From contig JANQEA010000026.1 in the NCBI GenBank assembly GCA_028278555.1, positions 97,267-161,266 of the forward strand: a DNA stretch of 64,000 bases, in the 5' to 3' direction. The notes beneath the pieces were generated by a model, which searched no databases, was not told the origin of the DNA, and worked only from the letters and a program-made list of their open reading frames with translations. A program made the translations under genes and the position numbers. This DNA comes from Candidatus Bipolaricaulota bacterium (GTDB taxonomy: Bacteria; Bipolaricaulota; Bipolaricaulia; UBA7950; UBA9294). This document shows, piece by piece, positions 15,845 to 24,555 of the stretch; within the stretch, counting starts at the first letter, position 1; each line of letters begins with the position of its first letter.

Positions 15845-16546
15845 ATGAGATGGTATCGGAAGTATTCCGATGTACTAGCAGCTTCGGTCTTGATCCTAGC
15901 CTTTGCGACTGCCCTGGCAAGTCTCACCGCTTTGGTGCGCTCGCCAGTCATGCGAGATGTCCTCACAGCGGTTCTTCCCAGCATTGCCACACTTGTGATA
16001 GCGGCTGCAGCGATTCTTGGGCTGCGCACTTGGAGGAAGCAAGCATCGCGCACGCTTGCTCGCGAGGTGCTTAGAGCAGCTTGGGTGCTCAAAGATCGAG
16101 CCCGTGATGCTGCAACCAGTGGTCGCGGCACAAGCAGGACGCTTCCCTCCCTGGTCGATAGCTCGGGGATGTTCATCGATACGCCGTGGGGATCAAGAAC
16201 TGCTCTTGTGGCAGCCGTACTAGACGATCTACGAGCTAGACGCGGAGAGTTCCTGCAGGCGAAGCTCGACTGGGTGGTCGCTTGTGAGGAGGTCAGAACA
16301 TCGGCTTGGGTTCACGTGGCCGAAGCAGCAGATCAAGTTACCGCACTTGCTGAACGCCTATCCACGCAGCTGATGTACATCCAATCACTAGCTGGAGTCT
16401 GGCGAACCGCTGAACGCGTGGCAGAACCTGAGAAGCAGCGATCACGGCTCAAGGAACAAGAAGGCCGCTTCGACGAAGCAGCAGATGGAATCAGCGAGGC
16501 AGTGCAGAAGGTTCAAGAGATTCTTCGAGGTCATCTTGGCCTCTAG
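15845..16546 (+). CDS. Hypothetical protein with two N-terminal membrane helices
   Basis: The protein has 233 residues from ATG 15845 (MRWYRKYSDVLAAS). There are two hydrophobic segments (about 8-32 and 40-62) and then a charged, largely helical cytosolic region of about 165 residues (SRLKEQEGRFDEAADG), probably coiled coil. No family was recognised. No strong ribosome site is visible. Base composition is less GC-rich than core genes. It is followed by 383 bp (16547-16929) without a convincing gene; the only feature there is a small palindrome CGAACCC-GGA-GGGTTCG at 16873-16889. Confidence 0.55.
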   Translation: MRWYRKYSDVLAASVLILAFATALASLTALVRSPVMRDVLTAVLPSIATLVIAAAAILGLRTWRKQASRTLAREVLRAAWVLKDRARDAATSGRGTSRTLPSLVDSSGMFIDTPWGSRTALVAAVLDDLRARRGEFLQAKLDWVVACEEVRTSAWVHVAEAADQVTALAERLSTQLMYIQSLAGVWRTAERVAEPEKQRSRLKEQEGRFDEAADGISEAVQKVQEILRGHLGL

Positions 16547-16929
16547 TCTCACTCTGCTAGTCGCCACCCCCGTACCGCTCTCAATGACAGCAGGTAGGAG
16601 GCGGACTCTCGCCAACTAGCAAAGCTGAGCTTGCGCAGGGCCATTGACCGCTGCTCAGACGTTCGGTTAACCTGTCCACCACACCCGCCCCCACGTCGGG
16701 CAACCTCTCAAGGAGGCAAGCCGATGATGATTCTGTCGTTCCAACAGACAACCTAGGCTGCCTCTGTTTCGATTCTCAGCGTAGTCCGAAACTCCGATAC
16801 CCTATCCGACACGATGTTGCATCGAACGCACGGCAACTGCATTTCGGCCGTGTCAGTTGGATGTAACTCGGCCGAACCCGGAGGGTTCGCAGGCAGCACA
16901 CAGCCCAATTCACACGAAAGCGAGAACCG

Positions 16930-17892
16930 ATGACCGCACGAAGGAGAAGCTACGAACCGGACCGCGATTTCCTTCGCGTCCGCGACTTCCTGAACGAGAC
17001 GTACTCGGCGTTCGACGCTCCGATCAACTGGGGGCTGGAACGATGGAACTACGCCCGCTACTTCGTCGCGCCGTTCCTCGGCGCGTACGGGAAGGAAGGC
17101 GACGCGCTCGAGGACAGCCTCGGCGCGATCCAGCTCTGGGAAGACATGGTCCGGATCTGGGAAGACAACGCAGGCCGGATCGTCGGCGTCGTGTGTATCG
17201 AGACACCCGATCCGACTGATCAGCAGTACGGCGAGATCTTCGTCCAGCGGCACCCGGACCACGTCGACCTCCTCGACGAGATGGTCGCGTTCGGGGAGGA
17301 GCACTACGTTCACCCGGAGAGGAACCGCGTTTACATGTGGGCGTACGAAGACGACGCCGATCTGAATGCCGTCCTCGAAGCCCGCGGCTTCGCCCGGCGG
17401 GACGAGCCGGTCCTCCACCATCTGGAGTACGCGATCGGCGAGCTTCCTCCGCTGGAGCTCCCCGACGGCTTCCGGCTCCTGACGATGGCCGAGGAGAACG
17501 ACATCGAGAAGCGCCGCGAGATCTTCGGTCGAGGATTCAACCACCCGGATCCGATCGAGTGGCCGTCGGCCTTCTCGTATCGAGAGCTGCAGAGGGCGCC
17601 AGACTACCATCTGGAGAACGACTTCGTGATCGTCGCCCCGGACGAGACGTACGCGTCCTGCTGCATCGTCTGGTACGACGCCGTCAGCCGCATCGCCCAC
17701 CTTGAACCGCTCGGGACGCACCCCGACTACCGGCGGAAGGGCCTCGCGACGCAGATCCAGTTCGCGGCGCTCCGCCGGGCGAAAGAGCTCGGCGCGACGC
17801 ACATGCCGATGACCGGCGGGTTCGAACCGTTCTACCGGGCGTTCGGCTTCGAGGAGCGGCGGAAGGAACACCCCTGGGTGAAGGAGTTCTAA
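16930..17892 (+). CDS. GNAT N-acetyltransferase, tandem-domain type
   Basis: The protein has 320 residues. The C-terminal half is a clear GNAT domain: ASCCIVWYDAVSRIAHLEPLG (beta4) followed by THPDYRRKGLATQIQFAALR, with the R-R-K-G-L-A acetyl-CoA pyrophosphate loop, and a final YRAFGFEE. The N-terminal half (about 1-160) looks like a second, degenerate GNAT fold lacking the loop. Tandem GNATs of this size include small-molecule acetyltransferases. The start ATG 16930 has only a weak SD. It converges with the GNAT at 17964 across a strong hairpin. Confidence 0.86.
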   Translation: MTARRRSYEPDRDFLRVRDFLNETYSAFDAPINWGLERWNYARYFVAPFLGAYGKEGDALEDSLGAIQLWEDMVRIWEDNAGRIVGVVCIETPDPTDQQYGEIFVQRHPDHVDLLDEMVAFGEEHYVHPERNRVYMWAYEDDADLNAVLEARGFARRDEPVLHHLEYAIGELPPLELPDGFRLLTMAEENDIEKRREIFGRGFNHPDPIEWPSAFSYRELQRAPDYHLENDFVIVAPDETYASCCIVWYDAVSRIAHLEPLGTHPDYRRKGLATQIQFAALRRAKELGATHMPMTGGFEPFYRAFGFEERRKEHPWVKEF

Positions 17893-17903
17893 CGTAGCGT
17901 CCC

Positions 17904-17949
17904 GCGAACCGGCCGTCGGCCGGTGCACCGGAATCGACGGCCGGTTCGC
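17904..17949. terminator. Bidirectional hairpin between convergent GNAT genes
   Basis: A perfect 15-bp stem GCGAACCGGCCGTCG / CGACGGCCGGTTCGC has a 16-nt loop, in the 71-bp gap between two convergent stop codons. Outer arms GTAGCG/CGCTAC (from 17894 and 17964) could extend it. No U-tract is obvious. Confidence 0.6.
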
Positions 17950-17963
17950 AGGGGGAAACTTCG

Positions 17964-18560
17964 CTACGCGTTCGATCGATCAGCGGCGCTCGCCGCGATC
18001 ATCGGTAGGACGACGGTCGACTCGAACTCGGAGGCGAGGAGATCCATCAGCAAGACATCCTGTTTCAGCGCTCCGTGGATCCGCGCCTCGCGCCTCCGCC
18101 CGACGGCCCGGAAGCCGAGCTTCTCGTAGCAGCGGACCGCGCGGGTGTTGTCCTCGTTCACCCACAGCTCGATGCTGTTCAGATTGCACACGTTGAACCC
18201 GTAGTCCAGGAGGAGGCGGAGGGCGTCCTGACCAAAGCCTTTCGACCACTGAGCCTTCTCACCGATCAGTGCCGCGAGCATCGCCCTCCGCGGGATCGGC
18301 TCGAACCGGACCAGTCCGCACCATCCGACCGGCTGATCGGTCTCGTTCTCGACGATCAGGAAGGGGTGCCAGCGGTTCTTGAGGAACTGTTCGATCGTCT
18401 CCCGATACTCAGAGACCGTTCCTGGCGACCTGTGCCCCGGCGACTGGGCGAGGAGAGCCGTTTCGAGATCGTTGTGCCAGCGGTACCAGAGGCTCGCGTG
18501 CTCCGGCGTCATCGGCGAGAGATACGTCTTCTCGCCTTCAAGCTTCCGTACGTACTCCAT
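17964..18560 (-). CDS. GNAT N-acetyltransferase, RimJ/RimL-like
   Basis: The protein has 198 residues. It has the N-terminal YLSPMTPEHASLWYRWHND block, the acetyl-CoA loop EKAQWSKGFGQDALRLLLD (KGFG) near 110 and the downstream motif CYEKLGFRAVGRRREARI. These features match RimJ/L-like protein or antibiotic N-acetyltransferases. The C-terminus extends about 20 hydrophobic residues past the domain. The start ATG 18560 is preceded by AGGAGGATCCGCC. Confidence 0.88.
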   Translation of the reverse strand: MEYVRKLEGEKTYLSPMTPEHASLWYRWHNDLETALLAQSPGHRSPGTVSEYRETIEQFLKNRWHPFLIVENETDQPVGWCGLVRFEPIPRRAMLAALIGEKAQWSKGFGQDALRLLLDYGFNVCNLNSIELWVNEDNTRAVRCYEKLGFRAVGRRREARIHGALKQDVLLMDLLASEFESTVVLPMIAASAADRSNA

Positions 18561-18792
18561 GGCGGATCCTCCTACGGGTGAAAGGCAGGCGGTGTGCGCA
18601 TCAGCGCACAGGGATTCGGTGAGCTCGTCTCGATCTTCGTGATTGACGGTACTCTGCGAAGAGTGCGTCGATTGTCCCCGGCTGTCCGGCAGACCTCAAG
18701 TCCCTCCCGCTGCGCTGGACACACGTCTCCAGACCCAGTAGCCAGCCTGTCGCTCCTCGCCGAGACAGCGGAGGGGATGCGGCCCGAGAAGA

Positions 18793-18807
18793 TGACTATA
18801 CTAGTCA
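18793..18807 (+). promoter_or_regulatory. Perfect 15-bp palindrome overlapping a -10 box
   Basis: TGACTA-TAC-TAGTCA is a perfect inverted repeat and includes TATACT (18797-18802), a good -10 hexamer, about 35 nt upstream of the lipoprotein start at 18837. The arrangement suggests a repressor operator on a weak promoter; no -35 box is obvious. The stretch 18561-18792 shows nothing else. Confidence 0.4.
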
Positions 18808-18836
18808 ACTACTTCATGCGTTCGAAGGGTGGACTG

Positions 18837-19304
18837 ATGAGGGATCGAACGAATCGCTGGCTGTCTGCGAAGAATCGTGCTCGGATTGTGATCGTGGTCA
18901 TTGCGCTTCTCGCCGCTGGACTGGCCCAAGGATGCCGGCAGACCGGTGATATCGGAGGTGTGCCGCCCGGCGTCCCATCGGCCGGCCCGATGGTTGCGGA
19001 AGGACGCGTCGTCTCGCAGCCGCGCGGGGGGACGAACGTCACCGAGCTGTCGTGCGAGTTCGAGATGAGCGAAGCCCCCGGGGACGGAACGGCTCCGGTG
19101 GCGGTTCACGTCAGCTGGGTCGCGCCGTGCGGTACGCACAGGGTCGAGACGTTCGCGTTCGAAGGCGGGACAGAGACGTTCGAATCGACGTACACCGAAG
19201 GCGGCTATCCGATCGGGATGACGTTCTGGGCGGTGATCACCTGGGCCGACGCGCGAGGCCAGCACCGGATCCAAAGCGCCGTCGCCGTCTGCACCGTGCA
19301 ATAG
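18837..19304 (+). CDS. Putative lipoprotein of unknown function
   Basis: The protein has 155 residues from ATG 18837 (GAAGGGTGG upstream); an ATG seven codons earlier lacks an SD. A signal peptide with hydrophobic core IVIVVIALLAAGLA ends at a lipobox-like AQGC, so a lipid-anchored mature protein is predicted. The mature part has a Pro/Gly-rich linker and a small beta-rich domain with four Cys-containing positions (LSCEFE, APCGTH, AVCTVQ). No family was recognised. Confidence 0.65.
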   Translation: MRDRTNRWLSAKNRARIVIVVIALLAAGLAQGCRQTGDIGGVPPGVPSAGPMVAEGRVVSQPRGGTNVTELSCEFEMSEAPGDGTAPVAVHVSWVAPCGTHRVETFAFEGGTETFESTYTEGGYPIGMTFWAVITWADARGQHRIQSAVAVCTVQ

Positions 19305-19329
19305 CGCAGACGGCGACAGCGGACATGGA

Positions 19330-20256
19330 TCAGTTGCAGCCAGGCTGGATGAATTTGCACTTCCTGTCGGACGTGTAGAGGCCGAAGTGGCACTCCCATG
19401 ACTTCCCTGGCGGCTGGCACTTCCACGGCTCGTCGAACATCTCGAACCACATCGTGATGTACGCGGTGTTGTACTGGTTGTTGCCGTTGATCCAGTCGAG
19501 CGTGGCAGCGTAGTTCGTCCGCTCGTTGGCACAAGTCGTATAGAGCCCGGTTGGATCGTTGCTGTCACTTGGCCAGCCGATCTCGGCGATGACGACGGTC
19601 TTTCTCATATGTTCGACCTGCGCCATTCCGTGATCGTGTGAGTAGCTCATGTTTCGCACGATGTCGCCGGGCGTGAAGTTGTTGTTCTGTTTCTGGCCGT
19701 ACCAGGGGTAGATCGTGAGGAAGACGTACTCCTCGCAGTCGGAGACCACCGACGGCCAGTCAGGCTTGGTCGGGGCTGTGCCGGTGAAGCAGACGGTCAG
19801 TGGAATGTTGGCAAGATTCGGGTAGTTCTTTCGCTGGGTCTTGGCGTAGTCGAGGGCTGTCGACGCGTCGCGATACGAGATGTGGAGGTCGACCTCGTTT
19901 CCGATGACGACAATCGGGACGGTCCCATTCGCCTGGTAGTCAGACGCCTGTTTCAGCGCCCCATCGATCTCTGCGTGCGTTGCATCCCAATCCACCACGC
20001 CGTTCGTTTCGACGATCCACGCGCCGAGGGCCACCTTGACTCCGGCGGCGTCGGCCGCGGGCACGATGTACTGATTCGAGCCCTGGATCGCCGTATAGGT
20101 CCGAATGAAGCCGAATCCGAGGTGGTACTGGTAGACCTTGGTCTTGATCAGGTCAATGTCTGCCGCGACGCTGTCCGGCGTGACGTCTTGGTGCAGGTGA
20201 TAGCAGACGCCCATCCACTGGTTTCCTCCGAAGAGGGGGTTCGATCCGTTGCTCAT
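19330..20256 (-). CDS. Glycoside hydrolase family 17-like protein (beta-1,3-glucanase-like)
   Basis: The protein has 308 residues from ATG 20256 behind AAGGAGAGC. It is a TIM-barrel with the GH17 signature TVVIAEIGWPSD near residue 225 (catalytic nucleophile Glu), the presumed acid/base Glu in VIGNEVDL near 120, and GVCYHLHQD at strand 1. The closest functional types are bacterial and fungal endo/exo-beta-1,3-glucanases. The C-terminus has WFEMFDEPWK and several Cys. No signal peptide is visible, which is odd for this family. It lies 38 nt downstream of a decayed EEP nuclease gene in the same direction. Confidence 0.8.
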   Translation of the reverse strand: MSNGSNPLFGGNQWMGVCYHLHQDVTPDSVAADIDLIKTKVYQYHLGFGFIRTYTAIQGSNQYIVPAADAAGVKVALGAWIVETNGVVDWDATHAEIDGALKQASDYQANGTVPIVVIGNEVDLHISYRDASTALDYAKTQRKNYPNLANIPLTVCFTGTAPTKPDWPSVVSDCEEYVFLTIYPWYGQKQNNNFTPGDIVRNMSYSHDHGMAQVEHMRKTVVIAEIGWPSDSNDPTGLYTTCANERTNYAATLDWINGNNQYNTAYITMWFEMFDEPWKCQPPGKSWECHFGLYTSDRKCKFIQPGCN

Positions 20257-20294
20257 GCTCTCCTTCTCCTTTCTCGATTGCCGATGTCCGGCGA

Positions 20295-20591
20295 CTAGGC
20301 CGGGCCGTACTCGAACTCGGCGCGGACGATCCCGTGGTCCGTCGTCCCGTCCGCCTTGTGGTCGTCGGTGTTCAGATGGTCGTTGTAGATGTCGAGCTCC
20401 TTGAAGAACCAGATCCGGTCGCTGCTGTGGTCGTAGAACTCCTTGCTGACGAGGATGTGATTCGCCGTCGAGGCGATCTTCCTGGCGCATTGCGCCTGCG
20501 TTCAGGGCTTCGAGTTCCGATATATCTTCAGCTTCGGCTCATTCAGGTTGTACAGGTTGCACGTCGCGAAGCTGAGCTTCTTCCCCGCCAT
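20295..20591 (-). pseudogene. Remnant of an endonuclease/exonuclease/phosphatase (EEP) family gene
   Basis: The reading begins at ATG 20591 (GGGGAGG upstream) with the EEP N-terminus KLSFATCNLYNLNEPKLKIY and hits an in-frame TGA after 29 codons. Downstream, in the same frame, the C-terminal EEP end is found: ANHILVSKEFYDHS, then DDHKADGTTDHGIVRAEFEY, ending at TAG 20295. Family members are about 250-350 residues, so roughly 200 central codons are missing. I read it as an internal deletion plus nonsense mutation. Confidence 0.75.
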
Positions 20592-20705
20592 GCCGCGCCT
20601 CCCCGCGAGTCATTGGATTCCGCATGGTAGCGTATCGTTGGGTTAAGGAGAAATACGGCATCTTCCTTGCTCGATCGGTTTGGCTTCCCGGATGAGCAGG
20701 CGGCC

Positions 20706-21458
20706 CTAGAAGTAGTAGACGCAGTACGGACGCTCGCTTCGAAACGCGAGCTTCCGTGCTACAGCGAGCGAGGGCGCGTTCTCCGTGATGCAGCTCCAGG
20801 TGAACGCGTGCCCGCGCCGGCACGTCTCCTCGGCGAGAAAGGCGCTCGCGATCGAGGCAAGCCCCTTCCCCCGCCATGCGTCGACTGTGCCGACGTTCAC
20901 CTCGTTTCGTCCATCGCCAAGATAGCCGACGTACGACTCGCTGACGATCTCTCCCTCGCTCAGCAAATAGATGCCGTACCCAAAGTCGAAGTAACTGTCG
21001 AGAGCCTCGCCGTAGCCTGCCGAAAGCTCTCGGCGGGAGTGATGAGCCCGCTCGAACAGCGTTCGATCGAGGGGGCGAACCTCGATCCCGTCTGGGAGCC
21101 GCTCGCGAAGGGCTCGCAGCTCGTCGCTCGTGAGGTCGCAATCGTCGAATTGCGTCCGCGAAACCTCCTTGCCACGCGCTCGCACACTGTCAGGCAGTCC
21201 CGAGTCGATGACCGACGTCCATCCACGCTGAATCGCAAGATCGAGAGCTTCGTGAAGGAAGGTTTCCGAGGCGCCGAGGTTGGCGAACGTCTCGCCGCAG
21301 TGTGTCCGGATCAGAACCTGGGACGGATTCGCGGCTCGATCGAGGTACGCCGTCCCGGGGCTCCGCCCGCCGAGCACGGAGCGGAGGATCGGATCGTTCG
21401 GTGTGCTCGGATCGAAGAGCGACCACCAGTCGGGATTCATCCTCGTCGTGACCTGCAT
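20706..21458 (-). CDS. GNAT N-acetyltransferase (C-terminal GNAT domain)
   Basis: The protein has 250 residues from ATG 21458 (MQVTTRMNPDWWSLF); another ATG six codons later is possible. The N-terminal ~120 residues look like a partial GNAT-like or substrate domain. The C-terminal GNAT domain shows SESYVGYLGDGRNEVNVGTV, then DAWRGKGLASIASAFLAEE (R-GKGLA acetyl-CoA loop) and NAPSLAVARKLAF. This matches the GNAT_acetyltr_2/GCN5-like layout of uncharacterised enzymes. Substrate unknown. Confidence 0.8.
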   Translation of the reverse strand: MQVTTRMNPDWWSLFDPSTPNDPILRSVLGGRSPGTAYLDRAANPSQVLIRTHCGETFANLGASETFLHEALDLAIQRGWTSVIDSGLPDSVRARGKEVSRTQFDDCDLTSDELRALRERLPDGIEVRPLDRTLFERAHHSRRELSAGYGEALDSYFDFGYGIYLLSEGEIVSESYVGYLGDGRNEVNVGTVDAWRGKGLASIASAFLAEETCRRGHAFTWSCITENAPSLAVARKLAFRSERPYCVYYF

Positions 21459-21521
21459 CCGATCACCAACCTCGCTGCGTGGCTTCTCAGGATGATACGT
21501 GGTTCCGGCCAACCGTTGGGC

Positions 21522-22451
21522 CTAGCAGAGCGGCGACTCGTATGTCTTGACAACGTATCCGTCGGGCATCCTGAGGCGCGGATGGGCCGCGGACAACTCG
21601 AACGCCTCCGTCAGGGCAGCGGAGTCGTTCGCGTCGATTCCCTTCATGATGCCGATCATCCGATCGATCAGCTCATCGTCTCCGGGTTCGATGCTTCTCG
21701 GTTCGCCGATCCCCCACCAACCGTGCACCGGAAGCTCGTGCCCGGTGACGCCAACGAAGTCAGCGAACAGCTTGTTTCGCCCGTAGGTGAAGCCCGCGTT
21801 GACTGGCGGGAAACCGACGCTCTCCGGGACATCGCCGGCGCGGAGCGCCTCGACCAGCTCCCGGCCGGTGAGGAAGACATCGCGCGGCAGATCGATGACA
21901 TCCAAGCCCGGCTCGATCGCGGGGACCTGCACCTCGTCGATCTGCGGATCGGTCAGCTGCCATCGTTCTTCCGCTCCGTTCCAGTGCTCGGTGATGTAGT
22001 GATCCTCGATCAGGCGTCCCTCGGGCGCCACGAAGTGGAGCGCAACACCGGTCCGCACGCGTGCCGGGATCCCCTTGTGACGGAGGATCGAGGTGAGCAT
22101 CAGCGCGTAGTCGCGGCAGCAGCCGACGCTCCGGCGATCGACAGGACGGACCGCGTCGAGCGGCCGGTCGTCGAGATCGACGATTTTTCGGAGCCGCTCC
22201 TCCGCCGAGCTGAAGCTGAACTCGATGCAGAGTTCGCGACCGGACGACTTCAACTGCTCGTGCGTGATCCCGTACGTCTTCTCGCTGATCCAGAACATGT
22301 GAAGGATCGTCCCGTGCAACGCCGCACAGAGGCTCGGGACGTCGTCGGGGAGTGCGTCGTAGAGCGACGCGAGTGTGCCGGCCGTCGAGTAGTCCGACTG
22401 CTTCCGGTAGATTGCGAGGATGTCTTCGGTCGTCTCGATCCGCGGAGTCAT
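21522..22451 (-). CDS. Transglutaminase-like domain protein
   Basis: The protein has 309 residues from ATG 22451, which has AGGAGGTGGAC immediately upstream. The transglutaminase-like Cys-His-Asp triad can be placed in GCCRDYALMLTSILRHKGIPAR (Cys near 112), EDHYITEHW (His) and QLTDPQID (Asp). No signal peptide is visible, so it is probably cytosolic. Such proteins act as cysteine proteases, peptide N-glycanases or amidases; none can be chosen here. The 304-bp stretch 22452-22755 upstream contains AT-rich promoter-like sequence but no gene I can support. Confidence 0.85.
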   Translation of the reverse strand: MTPRIETTEDILAIYRKQSDYSTAGTLASLYDALPDDVPSLCAALHGTILHMFWISEKTYGITHEQLKSSGRELCIEFSFSSAEERLRKIVDLDDRPLDAVRPVDRRSVGCCRDYALMLTSILRHKGIPARVRTGVALHFVAPEGRLIEDHYITEHWNGAEERWQLTDPQIDEVQVPAIEPGLDVIDLPRDVFLTGRELVEALRAGDVPESVGFPPVNAGFTYGRNKLFADFVGVTGHELPVHGWWGIGEPRSIEPGDDELIDRMIGIMKGIDANDSAALTEAFELSAAHPRLRMPDGYVVKTYESPLC

Positions 22452-22755
22452 GTCCACCTCCTGCTGTCGAAAGTACCGTTCGATTCTTCGTTTTCAAGGT
22501 CGCCCGTTTTCCCTGTTTGAGGGGGACGGTTTTCGCGTCGCGACAGCGGGCGGCTTTCGCTGCGAGATTCGCCAGGGGATCGCCCACCCGCGGCTCCTTC
22601 CACTTGTGTATCACGAATCGGACATCTGGGCAGAAATGGCGCGTGTTCGAGTTCTCTCTCTGGGGGCTTGCGTTTCCGCAATCGAAGCGCGTAACGTGAT
22701 GGCACGTGCACCCTGCGCAGGATGCCCGACTTCACCGCGTGTAGAGGAGGGCATC

Positions 22756-23748
22756 ATGAACAGCGTCGATCGGGTTCCCGAGGACAAGCGTATCGGCGCA
22801 TACGAGGAGCTTGCTCAGTTTGCGCTGACCGAATACGGAATCGAGTCGGCTGAACTCACGTTCCTGGGGGATACCAGCAACGTGATGTTCGAGGTCGGAG
22901 TTTCAGCACCCCATCCACAAGCGGGGCGATACGCCCTTCGCATCTGCCGAGCGGAGAGGGCACGCGATGGCCTTCTCTGCGAACAGCATTGGCTTCATGC
23001 GCTCCGCCGTGACACGGAACTCTGCGTTCCTGAGCCGATCTGCGGCTTGGACGGTTCCGTTCTGCGCGAAGTCCGTACCGACTCTCTTCCGAAGCCCCGG
23101 CTATGCATGCTCTTCCGATGGGTCGAAGGAGAGTTCATCGATGCAGACCTCACACCCGATCACCTGAGGGCGGTCGGTCGGTTCATGGCCAAACTGCACA
23201 ACCATGCGGAGGGCTTTGCATGGCCCACAGAGCTGAGACCCACCCGGCAGGACGTCGCAAGCCTGCCAGGACTGCTGGCAGGTCTGGAGGCTGTCGAGCG
23301 GTATTCGCCAGAAGCGCTCGCGTTGCTCGGGCGTGGGCTCGACGCCGTTCGGGATGCGATGGACGAACTCGGATCAAGGCCTTCGGTGGTCGGTCCGATC
23401 CACGGCGATCTGCAGCAATACAACTACCTGTTCCACGGAGACGAGGTCCGTGCGATCGACTTCGAGACACTGACCCATGGCTACTACCTCTACGATCTCG
23501 CAACGACCCGGAGCTACCTCGGCGGTGAGAATCGGGATCTGCTTCGCGAAGCGCTTCTCGAAGGTTACGAGGAAATCCGCCGCCTGCCGCCGAATGCGAA
23601 GCGCTACCTCCAGCGATTCGGCTTCCTCCGCGTTGTTGACACCGCGCGGTGGATTCTGACCACTCCGGGAATTCTGGAGCAGGGATGGGCGGTCGACTAT
23701 GCCGATGGGGCTCCGCGAGTCGCCGAGAGACTCCTCGAGACACTCTGA
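22756..23748 (+). CDS. Aminoglycoside phosphotransferase (APH)/choline kinase family protein
   Basis: The protein has 330 residues from ATG 22756 behind GAGGAGGG. The kinase-like fold shows the catalytic loop VVGPIHGDLQQYNYLF (Brenner motif H-G-D-x2-x-N) and the metal-binding IDFETLTHGYYLYDLA near 240. An N-lobe ELTFLGDTSNVMFEV is present. The family includes antibiotic kinases, homoserine kinase II and spectinomycin-type enzymes; sequence alone does not indicate drug resistance. It is probably a metabolite kinase. Confidence 0.87.
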   Translation: MNSVDRVPEDKRIGAYEELAQFALTEYGIESAELTFLGDTSNVMFEVGVSAPHPQAGRYALRICRAERARDGLLCEQHWLHALRRDTELCVPEPICGLDGSVLREVRTDSLPKPRLCMLFRWVEGEFIDADLTPDHLRAVGRFMAKLHNHAEGFAWPTELRPTRQDVASLPGLLAGLEAVERYSPEALALLGRGLDAVRDAMDELGSRPSVVGPIHGDLQQYNYLFHGDEVRAIDFETLTHGYYLYDLATTRSYLGGENRDLLREALLEGYEEIRRLPPNAKRYLQRFGFLRVVDTARWILTTPGILEQGWAVDYADGAPRVAERLLETL

Positions 23749-23864
23749 CGCAGGGGAGCATCGGCAGCATCCGTTCCGAGTCGCGAAGTAGCAGTTGACC
23801 GCGCGACGATCCGGGGAGTAGGCTGATGCTTCGTCGCTGCACCGGGCAGCGCAAGGAGGGGGAG

Positions 23865-24272
23865 ATGGGATACTTCACACAGGTCAACTGGATCGCGGTG
23901 GTGGTCGGCGGAATCTTCAACATGGTCTTCGGCTCGCTCTGGTACGGCCCGCTCTTCGGGAAGCTCTGGCTGAAGGTGATCGGCAAGTCGTCGGATGAGA
24001 TCGAGAGCAGCGCGACAATGTACATCCTGCCGTTCCTCGCCGGCCTCGTCGCCGCCTACGTCCTTGCGGTGGTGATCGCCGGCTTCGGAATCACACTCTG
24101 GTGGCAGGGCGTGCTGATCGGCGTCGTCCTCTGGATCGGCATCGGATCGACGGCCACCCTGACGACGGGGACGTTCGAGGACTCTCCCCGCGGCGCGTGG
24201 CTCCTGTTCGGGTTCTATCAGCTGATCGTCTACGGTGCGCAGGGGCTGATGTTCGTCCTCTGGACTCGCTAG
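23865..24272 (+). CDS. DUF1761 family integral membrane protein
   Basis: The protein has 135 residues from ATG 23865 behind AAGGAGGGGGAG. Four predicted helices and the family hallmark NWIAVVVGGIFNMVFGSLWYGPLFGK at the N-terminus identify DUF1761. The function of the family is unknown. A truncated TrmO-like remnant follows immediately after its stop. Confidence 0.85.
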   Translation: MGYFTQVNWIAVVVGGIFNMVFGSLWYGPLFGKLWLKVIGKSSDEIESSATMYILPFLAGLVAAYVLAVVIAGFGITLWWQGVLIGVVLWIGIGSTATLTTGTFEDSPRGAWLLFGFYQLIVYGAQGLMFVLWTR

Positions 24273-24281
24273 ACGAGGATT

Positions 24282-24521
24282 CGGCCCGGTCGGACCCATG
24301 GCGTCTTCGCGACGCGCGCCGAGTACCGCCCGAACCCGATCGCCATCACGACCTGCAAGATGCTGTGCGTCGACGAAGAAGCGGGAATCGTCCAGATCTC
24401 GAAGATCGACGCGCTCGGCGGCACGCCGGTGATCAACCTCAAACCGAGCTATCCGGTCTGCGACCGCGTTCCCGACGCACGGATCCCGGAGTGGATGCCG
24501 GAAGAGGGTCTGGGCCTCTAG
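24282..24521 (+). pseudogene. 5'-truncated TrmO/TsaA-like gene remnant
   Basis: An open frame without a start codon translates to a TsaA/TrmO (tRNA m6t6A37 methyltransferase) C-terminal core: HGVFATRAEYRPNPIAIT, then ISKIDALGGTPVINLKP and YPVCDRVPDARIPEWM, ending at TAG 24521. The first ~60 residues of the family are missing and the frame abuts the DUF1761 stop at 24272, so a deletion probably fused the two loci. It is likely nonfunctional. Confidence 0.75.
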
Positions 24522-24555
24522 CCTCTGCGGCTCTCCGCTCTGTCGGCTTCGGACA

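Noticed and set aside
16547..16929. Possible gene in the 383-bp gap before the tandem GNAT
   Set aside because: The only long frame (minus strand, ending at 16753) is a shadow of the GNAT gene; no start with SD and no conserved motif.
20667..22520. Plus-strand open frame of 617 codons
   Set aside because: Antisense to the GNAT (20706-21458) and transglutaminase-like (21522-22451) genes, which have clear motifs and ribosome sites.
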